Below, piece after piece: positions 25,249 through 34,361 of a stretch of DNA of 64,000 nt. The translations under genes and the position numbers were made by a program. Source of the DNA: DAOQTX01 sp035340715 (GTDB lineage Bacteria > Bacteroidota > Bacteroidia > AKYH767-A > OLB10); contig DAOQTX010000002.1 of NCBI GenBank assembly GCA_035340715.1, forward strand, positions 19,305-83,304. The letters run 5' to 3'. The notes beneath the pieces are model-generated. The model worked only from the letters and a program-made list of their open reading frames with translations, searched no databases and was not told the DNA's origin. How positions within the stretch are numbered: the first letter of the stretch is position 1; every line of letters begins with the position of its first letter.

Positions 25249-25260
25249 GTGTGCTTGTAA

Positions 25261-27048
25261 TTAAAAACAATAGGAATTCGCTTCAAGCATGTGTCTGGCG
25301 ATTCTGCGTCTTGCTTCTTTCGAGTTATAATTCTGAACTTTTGTGAAGCGCTTTAGTCCCATTTGCAACATTCTTAATTCATCTCCTTCGGCCATTGCTC
25401 CAATGGCTGCTTTACCGGCTAAGTTTATTCTATCGGAGGCGGATTGAACATATACATTGAGCATGTCATGATATACCGATAACTTTTTTTCATCAATACT
25501 TCCGCTGAGTTTATTGACTCTCAAATAAATTGATTCTGCAACGAAAATGTCGATCAGCATATCGGTTATGTTCATTATTATTTCTTGCTCTGTTACAAGC
25601 TTCATCATATACTTCTGTGCTGCAAAGCCTGCAACCATCAGAGCCGCTTTCTTAAAAGCGTTTATATTATTTTCCAACAGCAACATTGGATCATCCGATC
25701 CATTACCAAACTCTGGAATAGACATAAGTTCTTTTTGAACATTTGAAGCCGCTGTCATCAAATCCAATTCTCCTTTCATGGCTCTTTTAACCAACATATC
25801 CACTGTCAATAGTCGATTGATCTCATTGGTGCCTTCAAAAATTCTATTGATTCTGGAGTCACGATAAGACCTATCCATTGGATAATCGGTTGAGTATCCA
25901 TAGCCACCGTATATTTGTACACCTTCGTCCACTACGAAATCCAGAACTTCACTTCCAAATACTTTTATCATTGCACATTCCGCAGCATATTCTTCAGCGG
26001 CCGACAAAAGTGATTTTTCGTAACTCATTCCCTCAGACTGTTTAAGTTTTTCATCCTCATCAATCATGTGGGCTAAACGATAAAGTGTAGTTTCCAGCGC
26101 AAAGGTTCTTATTGCTTGTTCGGCTAATTTGTGCTTTATAGCTCCAAATTTTCCAAGCGACATATTAAACTGTTCTCTTGTATTTGCATATTCAACCGAA
26201 AGTCCGGCACTTCTTTTGCATCCACCTAAAGCAGCCGCAGCTAATTTTAAGCGACCAATATTTAATATATTAAATGCAATCAGGTGCCCCTTACCAATTT
26301 CGCCAAGAACGTTTTCAACCGGTACTTTACAATCGTTAAAAAATACCTGACGGGTAGAAGAACCTTTAATTCCCATTTTATGTTCTTCATTGCCTAATGA
26401 AATACCGGGATATTCTTTCTCAATAATAAATCCTGTAAATTTCTCTCCATCAATTTTAGCGAATACAATAAAAACATCTGCAAAACCTGCATTGGTAATC
26501 CACATTTTCTGTCCATTAATGATATAATGTTTCTTATCAGCGCTGAGCACAGCTTTAGTTTTTGCTGCTAAAGCATCTGATCCAGATCCAGGTTCGGTTA
26601 AACAATAAGAAGCTTTTAATTCTCCGCTGGATAGTTTAGGCAGATACTTCTTTTTTTGATCTTCATTTCCGAAATATAAAATTGGTAATGTACCAATACC
26701 AGTATGAGCAGCCATAGCCACTGCAAATGAATGTCCAGCTCCCAGAACTTCTGTAATTAATGTTCCGGTAATAAAATCTTTTCCTAAGCCTTCATAACTT
26801 TCAGGAATACTAAGACTAAGCAAGCCCAACTGTCCGGCTTTATCAATCAAAGAAGCCATTAAACCTTCTTCCATATTGTCTATTCGATCGAGTATTGGAA
26901 AGACTTCTGTATTAAGAAATTCCTTACCCATATCAGCCATCATTTTGTGTTCTTCTGAAAATTGTTCGGGAATAAAAGTGCTCATTTCAGAAGTGGGTGT
27001 GACTAGAAATGCACCACCACGCATTGTTTTTGTTTCTACCTTATTCAT
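25261..27048 (-). CDS. fadE: Long acyl-CoA dehydrogenase, FadE-like
   Basis: Oxidises acyl-CoA to enoyl-CoA, passing electrons to an electron-transfer flavoprotein not encoded here. The 595-residue protein has the usual ACAD domain (about 35-425): ASYCLTEPGSGSDALAAKT and MWITNAGFADVF bind FAD and substrate. IYGGYGYSTDYPMDRSYRDSR and IFEGTNEINR follow, the Glu of the last being the likely catalytic base. An extra C-terminal helical domain (about 440-595) is as in Bacillus FadE (594 residues) and mammalian VLCAD. It is the fifth gene of the beta-oxidation operon, 64 bp after thiolase. Confidence 0.93.
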   Translation of the reverse strand: MNKVETKTMRGGAFLVTPTSEMSTFIPEQFSEEHKMMADMGKEFLNTEVFPILDRIDNMEEGLMASLIDKAGQLGLLSLSIPESYEGLGKDFITGTLITEVLGAGHSFAVAMAAHTGIGTLPILYFGNEDQKKKYLPKLSSGELKASYCLTEPGSGSDALAAKTKAVLSADKKHYIINGQKMWITNAGFADVFIVFAKIDGEKFTGFIIEKEYPGISLGNEEHKMGIKGSSTRQVFFNDCKVPVENVLGEIGKGHLIAFNILNIGRLKLAAAALGGCKRSAGLSVEYANTREQFNMSLGKFGAIKHKLAEQAIRTFALETTLYRLAHMIDEDEKLKQSEGMSYEKSLLSAAEEYAAECAMIKVFGSEVLDFVVDEGVQIYGGYGYSTDYPMDRSYRDSRINRIFEGTNEINRLLTVDMLVKRAMKGELDLMTAASNVQKELMSIPEFGNGSDDPMLLLENNINAFKKAALMVAGFAAQKYMMKLVTEQEIIMNITDMLIDIFVAESIYLRVNKLSGSIDEKKLSVYHDMLNVYVQSASDRINLAGKAAIGAMAEGDELRMLQMGLKRFTKVQNYNSKEARRRIARHMLEANSYCF

Positions 27049-27112
27049 AATACATTAAATGATTATTATAATACGAAAAAAAAGGCAATTAGTTTTAATA
27101 TTCGGATATTAA

Positions 27113-28291
27113 TCAGAACATTTCGAAAACCCCAGCTGCACCTTGTCCGGTACCTACACACATGGTTACCATGCCGTATTTTAAATTTCTTCTTGTAAGC
27201 TCGTTGAAAAGCTGAACACTAAGTTTGGCTCCCGAGCATCCTAGCGGATGGCCTAGTGCAATTGCACCGCCATTAACATTTACCATGTCAGGGTTTAAAC
27301 CTGTTTCTCTAATAACAGCTATGGACTGCGATGCGAAAGCCTCATTTAATTCTACCAACTGAATATCACTGAGTTTAAGATTCGCTTTTTTCAATGCTTT
27401 AGGAATTGCTTCAACCGGGCCAATGCCCATAATACGTGGACTAACTCCTGCTACCCCATAAGACAACATTTTTGCCAAGGGTTTATTTTTTAATTTTTTG
27501 GCAAAGGTATCTGAAACCAATAGCACAAATGCAGCTCCATCACTTGTTTGAGAAGAATTTCCTGCCGTAATACTACCTTGAGCGGAAAATACCGGCTTTA
27601 ATGTATTTAGTTTTTCAACGCTGGTATCGGCTCTAGGGCCTTCATCAATACTAAATTGTATTTCTTTCTCACTGCGTTTATTTTTTTCGTTTAGAAATAC
27701 TTCCTTGAAAGTATATGGAACAATTTGCGAAGTAAAATATCCTTGATCAATTGCTTTTATTGCTTTTTGATGAGAATGGTAAGAAAATTCATCTTGGTCG
27801 CTGCGACTAACCTTATATTCATTCGCTACGGCCTCTGCAGTAAGTCCCATTCCCCAATAGTAATCGGGGTTTTCTAATGCGACTTTCGGATTGGGTGTAA
27901 TTCTCCAACCCCCAAATGGAATAGGGGACATACATTCAACTCCACCTGCAATAATACAATCTGCTTGACCTGAAACAATTTTTGAATGCGCAATAGCTAT
28001 GGTTTCAAGGCCTGATGCACAATAGCGGTTTACGGTCATGCCGGGTACTTTTTCGGTATTCAAGCCCATCAACGATATCATTCTGCCAATATTGAGACCT
28101 TGCTCTGCCTCAGGAGTAGCATTACCAACGATGACATCATCTATATCATTGGGATCTAATTCGGGTACACTTTGAAGCAGATGTTTAATAACAGACACCG
28201 CTAAATCATCAGGTCGAACATTCTTCAAAGTTCCTCGTGGGGCTTTACCCACTGCACTTCTAAATCCGGCTATGATATAGGCTTCCTTCAA
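27113..28291 (-). CDS. fadA: 3-ketoacyl-CoA thiolase (acetyl-CoA acyltransferase)
   Basis: Performs the last step of beta-oxidation. The 392-residue thiolase has the acyl-enzyme Cys91 in NRYCASGLETI, His348 in ALGHPLGCSGAK and the second active-site Cys378 in MCVGTGQG. QGNSSQTSDGAAFVLL-like and NEAFASQ motifs are also present. The operon position between a fadN-like fusion (with a MORN gene in between) and a fadE-like gene mirrors fadN-fadA-fadE of Bacillus subtilis, which is why I use fadA. It is cytoplasmic. Confidence 0.94.
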   Translation of the reverse strand: MKEAYIIAGFRSAVGKAPRGTLKNVRPDDLAVSVIKHLLQSVPELDPNDIDDVIVGNATPEAEQGLNIGRMISLMGLNTEKVPGMTVNRYCASGLETIAIAHSKIVSGQADCIIAGGVECMSPIPFGGWRITPNPKVALENPDYYWGMGLTAEAVANEYKVSRSDQDEFSYHSHQKAIKAIDQGYFTSQIVPYTFKEVFLNEKNKRSEKEIQFSIDEGPRADTSVEKLNTLKPVFSAQGSITAGNSSQTSDGAAFVLLVSDTFAKKLKNKPLAKMLSYGVAGVSPRIMGIGPVEAIPKALKKANLKLSDIQLVELNEAFASQSIAVIRETGLNPDMVNVNGGAIALGHPLGCSGAKLSVQLFNELTRRNLKYGMVTMCVGTGQGAAGVFEMF

Positions 28292-28304
28292 TAGTAAAAA
28301 TCAA

Positions 28305-28982
28305 TTAGTTATTTTCTTCTGTTTTCTGATCGTCTCCACCTTCATTATTTTGCTCATCTGTTGGTGCAACATTTAATTTTGGTGCTGTGCCATTAGGATT
28401 TTTCTGAGCTTCTAAAGCTGCTTTTCTGGCCGCTTCATCTGCTTTCTTTTTATCATCTGCGGCTTTTGCTGCCTCAGCGGCTTTCACGTCAACCCCATCT
28501 TTATAGATTACACTATTGGTTAGCGCACCTCTACGGTTGTATGCGCGCCATTCTCCATCTTTTTGACCATATTTGTAATCTCCTTCAAGAGAAACCTCTC
28601 CATCATCAAAATACTTAGTCCATCGCCCATTCTTTTTTCCTCCTAAATACTCTCCTTCTATCCTCAAACTTCCCGAGTAGTAGTATCTACGATATACACC
28701 TTCTTTTACACCACTGAAATATTCAGTCTCTTCCATGATTTTTGTGTAGGGATAATAGCGCTTACTAATTCCATGTTTTTTATTGTTCAAATACTCAATT
28801 TCTTGAGTGATCTCACACATAGAATTGAAGTACTTCCAAACTCCTTGCTTTTGACCAAATTCATCAGTTTTGTTTCTATGCTTTTCTTTTCGAGGAGCAT
28901 ATTTGGGTTTGTCTTCGGTCTGACTGAATGAAGCAAAGGGCAGTAGAGCCAGAAAAAGAATCAGGATTTTACGAGCAAGCAT
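28305..28982 (-). CDS. Secreted MORN-repeat protein
   Basis: A 225-residue protein with a signal peptide (ending FASFSQ, about residue 21), then at least five MORN/YwqK-type repeats between about 45 and 165, of the form G-x-W/Y-x-x-[YF]-x-x-x-G-x-x-x-x-x-x-E-Y. Examples are GVYRRYYYSGSLRIEGEY and GRWTKYFDDGEVSLEGDY. The tail is Ala/Lys/Glu-rich and acidic (AAKAADDKKKADEAARK, then NNEGGDD). Such repeats are often labelled as antitoxin YwqK, but nothing here suggests a toxin. It sits inside the fatty-acid operon, 13 bp from fadA. A link to the envelope is likely and a role in lipid metabolism unproven. Confidence 0.82.
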   Translation of the reverse strand: MLARKILILFLALLPFASFSQTEDKPKYAPRKEKHRNKTDEFGQKQGVWKYFNSMCEITQEIEYLNNKKHGISKRYYPYTKIMEETEYFSGVKEGVYRRYYYSGSLRIEGEYLGGKKNGRWTKYFDDGEVSLEGDYKYGQKDGEWRAYNRRGALTNSVIYKDGVDVKAAEAAKAADDKKKADEAARKAALEAQKNPNGTAPKLNVAPTDEQNNEGGDDQKTEENN

Positions 28983-29025
28983 CTGACAGGTGTTTTTTAT
29001 TTATGGGTTAAAAATAATACAAAAA

Positions 29026-31428
29026 TTAATTTCTGAGTGGCTTTCCGCTTGTAAGAATACTTTGTATCCGTTCGAGCGTTTTTTTCTCGGTGCACAAAGA
29101 TAAAAATGCTTTTCTTTCCAAATCAAGCAGATACTGTTCATTTACATGTGTTCCCGAAGGTAAATCTCCTCCACAAAGTGCATAACCCAATTTCTGACTT
29201 ATTTTTAGATCATATTCGGAAATATAGTTACCGGCCAACATGGAATTTGCTCCCGCATAAACCATTCCAAGACCGGTGTTGCCCATTATTTTTATCGGTT
29301 TTGGCGAAGGTTTTACATAACCAGATTCTGATAATGCGATTACTGATTCTTTGGCTCTGAATATTTGTAAAGATCGATTGATTTCGATTTGATCGATACC
29401 TTTTCTCAAATAACCCAAGTTGAATGCCTCCAATCCGGATGTACTGACTTTTGCCATAGCGATGGTAAGGAATCGGGACTTTAACTGATTCAATTCAATA
29501 TCACCCTCGCTAATCTCTTCAGACAATCTTAAAGCAAATTCTTTAGTTCCTCCACCGGCAGGAATTAATCCAACTCCCACTTCCACCAATCCCATATAAG
29601 TTTCGGCTGCAGCAACAACTTTCGCAGAATGCATACTGAATTCACAAGCACCTCCTAAAGAAAGGCTATGAGGGGCAAGCACAACAGGAACTGAGGAGTA
29701 TTTTATCTTCATTGAAGCATTTTGAAAAGATCTAACAGCGAAATCGATTTCATCAAATTCCTGTTCAACAGCCATCATAAACACAAGACCAAGGTTTGCT
29801 CCGGCTGAAAAGTTCATTCCTTCATTGGCGATGACCATACCTCGGTGATTTTTTTCAGCAATATCGATCGATTGGTTAATAGCGTTTAGAATTTCACCTC
29901 CAACGGTATTCATTTTGGTATGGAACTCAAGATTTACAACATCGTTACCTATATCGATTAAGCTTGCACCTGAATTATTCCAAACCACATTGTTTTGTTT
30001 CAATATGGATAATGAAATTTTAGATTCTCTTCCCGGAATGCGCTCATAAGACTTAGTTGCAGTAGCGAAGTACGCTAATTGGTTTTCAGTTAATTGATAA
30101 AAAGCATTGGATTTATTCTCCTGTATGTTGCCAATCCATTTAGCTTCAGTTAAAGAATGTTCTTTTATTAATGATCTTCCATTGTCAAATCCTACACAAT
30201 CCCAAAGTTCAAAAGGTCCCAATTGCCAACCAAAGCCACTTTTCATGGCATCATCAATCTGATAAAAATCATCACAAATTTCTCCGACACGATGAGCGGA
30301 GTAAGCAAATAGATGGGCAAGAATATGTCTATAAAACTTTCCTACATCATCTTTGGTTTGTACTAAAAATCGAATTCGATCTTTTAAGTCGTCTATAGCT
30401 TTTGCCGATTCAATAGTTGCGATTTTTTTTCGTTTTTGCTCAGTATATTCTAACGTTGTAAGATCTAAAGAGAGTATGGCTTTCTTTCCAGATTCATTTT
30501 TGGTTTTAAAATAAAAGCCTTTACCACTCTTATCGCCTAACTGATTGTTCTGCTTCATTTGCTGAACATAAGAAGGTAGATTAAACTCTTCTCTTCGTTC
30601 ATCGTTTATGGCGTGTTGATGAAGTCCTTCTGCAACAAAGACTAAAGTGTCTAGACCAACTACATCACATGTTCTGAAGGTTGCTGACTTTGGTCTTCCA
30701 AACACAGTTCCGGTAAGTATATCAACATCTTCTATCGTTAAACTTGAATTGCTCATAAAATGAAATAAATTCACAATTGAGTAAACACCAATGCGGTTGG
30801 CTATAAAAGCTGGTGAGTCTTTGCAGATAACGCAATCTTTTCCGAGATATCTAGTGCCAAAATCTACCAAAAAATTGATCAACTCTTTTTCAGTTTCATT
30901 TCCGGGTATGATTTCTAATAAGGGTAAGTAACGAACCGGATTAAAGAAGTGAGTTCCACAAAAGTGTTTTTTAAAATCATCGCTTCGGTTTTGCGTTAGA
31001 ACTGAAATTGGAATGCCTGAAGTATTGCTGCTGATGATGGTTCCGGTTTTTCTGTATTGCTCTACCTTTTCATACAATGATTGTTTAATGGCAGGTTGTT
31101 CAATTATAGCCTCAATAATCCAATCGCATTCTGCTATTTTAGATAAATGGTCTTCTAGATTTCCACAGGTGATTAAATTTCTCATCTCCGGTAGATAAAC
31201 AGAAGAAGGTTTTGATTTTAAGGTTTGCTCGAGAGCTTGGTTAACTATTCGATTGCGTACTCTTGGGTGGTCGAGTGTAAGGCCTGATTGTTCTTCTTGA
31301 GTGCTTAATTTGTTGGGAACAATATCCAACAACAATACTTGTATTCCGGTATTTGCAAAGTGGCAAGCAATTCTTGATCCCATAACACCGGATCCTAAAA
31401 CAGCTACCTTTTTTATAGAGCGATTCAT
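29026..31428 (-). CDS. fadN: 3-hydroxyacyl-CoA dehydrogenase/enoyl-CoA hydratase fusion, FadN-like
   Basis: Catalyses hydration and NAD-dependent oxidation in beta-oxidation. The 800-residue fusion begins with the dinucleotide fold VAVLGSGVMGSRIA (about residues 8-21). The dehydrogenase's catalytic His is in GTHFFNPVRYLPLLE. The crotonase domain is C-terminal (about 510-700): EGMNFSAGANLG forms the oxyanion hole, and GGACEF and MGLVEVGVGLIPAGGG supply the two Glu. This dehydrogenase-first order is that of Bacillus FadN (789 residues), opposite to E. coli FadB. It starts 3 bp after the fadD-like stop. The next gene is the MORN protein, 43 bp on. Confidence 0.92.
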   Translation of the reverse strand: MNRSIKKVAVLGSGVMGSRIACHFANTGIQVLLLDIVPNKLSTQEEQSGLTLDHPRVRNRIVNQALEQTLKSKPSSVYLPEMRNLITCGNLEDHLSKIAECDWIIEAIIEQPAIKQSLYEKVEQYRKTGTIISSNTSGIPISVLTQNRSDDFKKHFCGTHFFNPVRYLPLLEIIPGNETEKELINFLVDFGTRYLGKDCVICKDSPAFIANRIGVYSIVNLFHFMSNSSLTIEDVDILTGTVFGRPKSATFRTCDVVGLDTLVFVAEGLHQHAINDERREEFNLPSYVQQMKQNNQLGDKSGKGFYFKTKNESGKKAILSLDLTTLEYTEQKRKKIATIESAKAIDDLKDRIRFLVQTKDDVGKFYRHILAHLFAYSAHRVGEICDDFYQIDDAMKSGFGWQLGPFELWDCVGFDNGRSLIKEHSLTEAKWIGNIQENKSNAFYQLTENQLAYFATATKSYERIPGRESKISLSILKQNNVVWNNSGASLIDIGNDVVNLEFHTKMNTVGGEILNAINQSIDIAEKNHRGMVIANEGMNFSAGANLGLVFMMAVEQEFDEIDFAVRSFQNASMKIKYSSVPVVLAPHSLSLGGACEFSMHSAKVVAAAETYMGLVEVGVGLIPAGGGTKEFALRLSEEISEGDIELNQLKSRFLTIAMAKVSTSGLEAFNLGYLRKGIDQIEINRSLQIFRAKESVIALSESGYVKPSPKPIKIMGNTGLGMVYAGANSMLAGNYISEYDLKISQKLGYALCGGDLPSGTHVNEQYLLDLERKAFLSLCTEKKTLERIQSILTSGKPLRN

Positions 31429-31431
31429 AAA

Positions 31432-33204
31432 TTAATTTGAGTTCGAATATATTTTATTGATTAATGATTCGTTTGCTTTGAACAGATTTTTTCTCTTTAG
31501 TTTCAGTGTTGGAGTCAATTCGTTGTTGTCAATAGTCCATTCACGATCGATCAATTCAAACTTTTTAATTTGCTCAACCTGGCTTAATGATTCATTTAAA
31601 CGATTAATCTCGTTTCTGATAATGGATCTAACTTCCTTGAGTTCGATCAATTCGTGTTGCGAAACCAAACTTATATTATTCGATTTACACCATTCAATCA
31701 GATAGGGGAAAGAAGGAACGACCAAAGCGGCTGTATATTTTTGGTTTTCCCCAATCACCATTATTTGTTCAATAAATGGCGACTCTTTCATTTTGTTTTC
31801 AATTACCTGTGGTGCAATATATTTTCCACCCGAATTCTTGAATATTTCTTTTTTGCGATCGGTGATTTTCAAATACTTTCCTTCTTCTAGAGTGCCTATA
31901 TCACCCGTATGAAACCATCCATCCTTATCAATGGCGCTCTCGGTAAGATCCGGTCTGTTGTAATATCCTTTCATTAAGTTTGGACCTTTGCTGAGTATTT
32001 CACCGTCCTCTGCTATCTTGACTTCAACATTTTTGATAACTGTACCTACTGTGCCAAATTTGGTATTGCCTTTGCCAAAATAATTGACAGATATTACAGG
32101 AGAGGTTTCTGTTAGTCCATATCCTTCCAAAACCGGTAGCTGAGCAGCCCAAAAAACACGAGCCAATTTTACTTGCAATGCGGCTCCACCTGATACAATA
32201 ACTTTGGTATTCCCTCCAAGTGCTTCACGCCATTTGTTGAATATAATTTTATTCGCCAGTTTAAGCTGAAACTCATACCACCATCCATTTTTTCCATCGA
32301 GCTCGTAGCGTAGTCCAAGATTCAAAGCCCAAAAAAACAAACTTCTTTTTATACCTTTCAGTTCATTGCCTTTGTTTACAATTTTATCATATACTTTTTC
32401 CAAAAGCCGAGGGACACAGCTGAAAACATGAGGTTGTACTTCTTTAATATTATCCCCAATCTTTTCCATTGATTCGGCATAATAGATATCGACACCCAGA
32501 TATAAATACAGATAGGTAAGCATTCTTTCAAAAGAATGGCAAAGGGGAAGAAAACTTAATGCTTTATGTTCATGATTTACTGGAACGCGATCAGCACTAT
32601 CCAAAACATTACTCACAATGTTTGAGTGCATCAGCATAACTCCTTTTGGATTGCCTGTAGTACCACTGGTGTATAAAATGGTAGCTACATCATGCGATTT
32701 TATGTTTTGATTTCTATTCCTTAGTTCCTCGACATGCGTGTTGTTTTTTCCGTTTTGAATAAAACTATCAAAGGATATCGTATTTGGGATAGCGTTAAAG
32801 GTGATGATGTATTCTAAAGAAGGACACTGTTCTTTAATACTTATTATTTTGTTGTAGATCTCTTCATCGGATATCAAAACCGCCTTTATGGATGCATCAT
32901 TGATAATAAATGCATATTCTGAAGCTGTTATGGTAGGATATATTGGAATATGAATTAACCCTGCTTCCATGATACCCATGTCAGCAAAATTCCATTCTGG
33001 ACGGTTATTGGATATAGATCCTACCTTATCTCCGGGTTTAAATCCTAACTCTATAAATGCATAACTAACATAGTTGGCATTTTCGACCAATTGCTTTGTA
33101 CTAAAACTCTTCCAAGTATTATCTGTTTTACAACTCAAACATTTTTCCGTTGGATGCGTTTGTTGTTGCCAGTACATGATATCGAATAATCGGCTTATCT
33201 TCAT
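31432..33204 (-). CDS. fadD: Long-chain fatty-acid CoA ligase (AMP-forming)
   Basis: Activates fatty acids to acyl-CoA, feeding the operon. The 590-residue ANL-superfamily enzyme shows A3 ILYTSGTTGNPKGVML, the A5 region EGYGLTETSPVISVN, A8-like GWFHTGDIGTLEEGKYLKITDRKKE and an A10-type region near the end (LTPTLKLKRKNL). The length and YIAPQVIENKMKESPFI segment match long-chain ligases of the FadD15/ACSL kind. ATG at 33202-33204; it is the first gene of the operon, divergent from nitronate monooxygenase. A regulator such as FadR or TetR is not adjacent. Confidence 0.92.
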   Translation of the reverse strand: MKISRLFDIMYWQQQTHPTEKCLSCKTDNTWKSFSTKQLVENANYVSYAFIELGFKPGDKVGSISNNRPEWNFADMGIMEAGLIHIPIYPTITASEYAFIINDASIKAVLISDEEIYNKIISIKEQCPSLEYIITFNAIPNTISFDSFIQNGKNNTHVEELRNRNQNIKSHDVATILYTSGTTGNPKGVMLMHSNIVSNVLDSADRVPVNHEHKALSFLPLCHSFERMLTYLYLYLGVDIYYAESMEKIGDNIKEVQPHVFSCVPRLLEKVYDKIVNKGNELKGIKRSLFFWALNLGLRYELDGKNGWWYEFQLKLANKIIFNKWREALGGNTKVIVSGGAALQVKLARVFWAAQLPVLEGYGLTETSPVISVNYFGKGNTKFGTVGTVIKNVEVKIAEDGEILSKGPNLMKGYYNRPDLTESAIDKDGWFHTGDIGTLEEGKYLKITDRKKEIFKNSGGKYIAPQVIENKMKESPFIEQIMVIGENQKYTAALVVPSFPYLIEWCKSNNISLVSQHELIELKEVRSIIRNEINRLNESLSQVEQIKKFELIDREWTIDNNELTPTLKLKRKNLFKANESLINKIYSNSN

Positions 33205-33210
33205 AAATCG

Positions 33211-33218
33211 TAACTTTG
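33211..33218 (+). promoter_or_regulatory. Possible -7 box (TAACTTTG) for the nitronate monooxygenase gene
   Basis: A perfect TAnnTTTG match in the 88-bp divergent spacer, 75 bp before the ATG. No TTTG lies at the expected upstream distance, so support is limited. An AAGGAA stretch a few bases before the ATG is one of the few Shine-Dalgarno-like sites in the window. Confidence 0.35.
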
Positions 33219-33292
33219 CATTTCGCTTCTAATGAATATTACTTTATGTACAATAATAAACAAATATCAAGCATTTTCCGAAAGGAATTCAT

Positions 33293-34321
33293 ATGAATAA
33301 TTCAAAACTTTCTATACAAAATAAATTTACTTCACAAACGAATGCCGCTTTGCCAGTAATTATGGCTCCTATGTTTTTAGTTTCAAATCTTGCAATGATA
33401 AAGTCGGCTATGCAAAATGGCATTGTTGGTACATTTCCTACTTTAAATTTTCGAGAAGAAGGAGAATTGGATTCTGTTTTAAAGGAGCTGAATAATTTCA
33501 GTTCGCAAGGAACAAACATGCCGTCATATGGTGTTAATTTAATCGTACAGAAAACAAATCCTTTATACGAAAAGCATTTAAAAATTTGTATCCAATGTAA
33601 AGTGCCCTTTTTTATTACCTCATTGGGCAATCCAAAAGATGTGATAAAATTAGCACATGCGTATGGAGCAAAAGTGTATTGCGATGTAACCAATTTTGAA
33701 CATGCACATAAAAGTGCATCCGCGGGTTGCGATGGATTTATTGCGGTTGGTGCCGGTGCAGGCGGTCATGCAGGAAACATTCCGTTAAACGTGCTGGTGC
33801 CTGCCTTAAAGAAGAAGTATCCCGAAATGCCAGTTATGGCAGCTGGAGGAATAAGTACTGGCGAAGGAATTGCTTCAATGCTTATGTTGGGAGCCGATGG
33901 GGCTAGTATTGGAACAAGGTTTATTGCTTGCGATGAAGCAAAAGTTAATGATCAATACAAAACTGCAATTATAAATGCAGGCATGGAGGACTTAATGCTG
34001 ACCACACGATTGAGTGGGACTCCCTGTAATGTGATTAAAACAGAAGATGCACTTCGAATGGGAGCAGAGCAAAATTGGTTCGAACGATTGCTCAATAATA
34101 ATCCTAAAACAAAAAAGTACTTCAAAATGCTGGTGCAATTTAAGGGAATGAAAAAGCTTGAAAAAGCTATCAAACCAGGCAACTATAAGAATTTATGGTC
34201 AGCAGGAATGTCGGTCGAGTTCATTGATAGTGAAATGTCTGTCGCAGAGATAGTTAAGCAACTCGACAAAGAATTGTATGAAACATTGAAAAAAAGTAAT
34301 AATTTCATTGCTGCAGTGTAG
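33293..34321 (+). CDS. Nitronate monooxygenase (2-nitropropane dioxygenase family)
   Basis: A 342-residue FMN-dependent TIM-barrel enzyme. The N-terminal LPVIMAPMFLVSN, the SLGNPKDVIKLAHAYGAKVYCDVTN stretch and the FMN-phosphate site VMAAGGISTGEGIASMLMLGADGASIGTRF identify the family. The GAGAGGHAGN loop carries the catalytic His. Such enzymes oxidise propionate-3-nitronate and other alkyl nitronates, though many homologues have other roles, such as enoyl-ACP reduction in FabK. The extension after about residue 250 is normal. It is divergent from the fad operon and heads a run of plus-strand genes. Confidence 0.88.
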   Translation: MNNSKLSIQNKFTSQTNAALPVIMAPMFLVSNLAMIKSAMQNGIVGTFPTLNFREEGELDSVLKELNNFSSQGTNMPSYGVNLIVQKTNPLYEKHLKICIQCKVPFFITSLGNPKDVIKLAHAYGAKVYCDVTNFEHAHKSASAGCDGFIAVGAGAGGHAGNIPLNVLVPALKKKYPEMPVMAAGGISTGEGIASMLMLGADGASIGTRFIACDEAKVNDQYKTAIINAGMEDLMLTTRLSGTPCNVIKTEDALRMGAEQNWFERLLNNNPKTKKYFKMLVQFKGMKKLEKAIKPGNYKNLWSAGMSVEFIDSEMSVAEIVKQLDKELYETLKKSNNFIAAV

Positions 34322-34361
34322 AACAATAATTAAAACTTAATTTAGAAAAAAAATTATCGAA

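Noticed and set aside
28305..28982. Antitoxin of the YwqK type
   Set aside because: The MORN repeats would give that label in databases, but the protein has a signal peptide, sits in a fatty-acid operon and has no toxin neighbour.
33287..33298. 12-bp perfect palindrome ATTCATATGAAT over the start codon of the nitronate monooxygenase gene
   Set aside because: Palindromes of this length are expected several times by chance in 64 kb of AT-rich DNA, and nothing else supports an operator.
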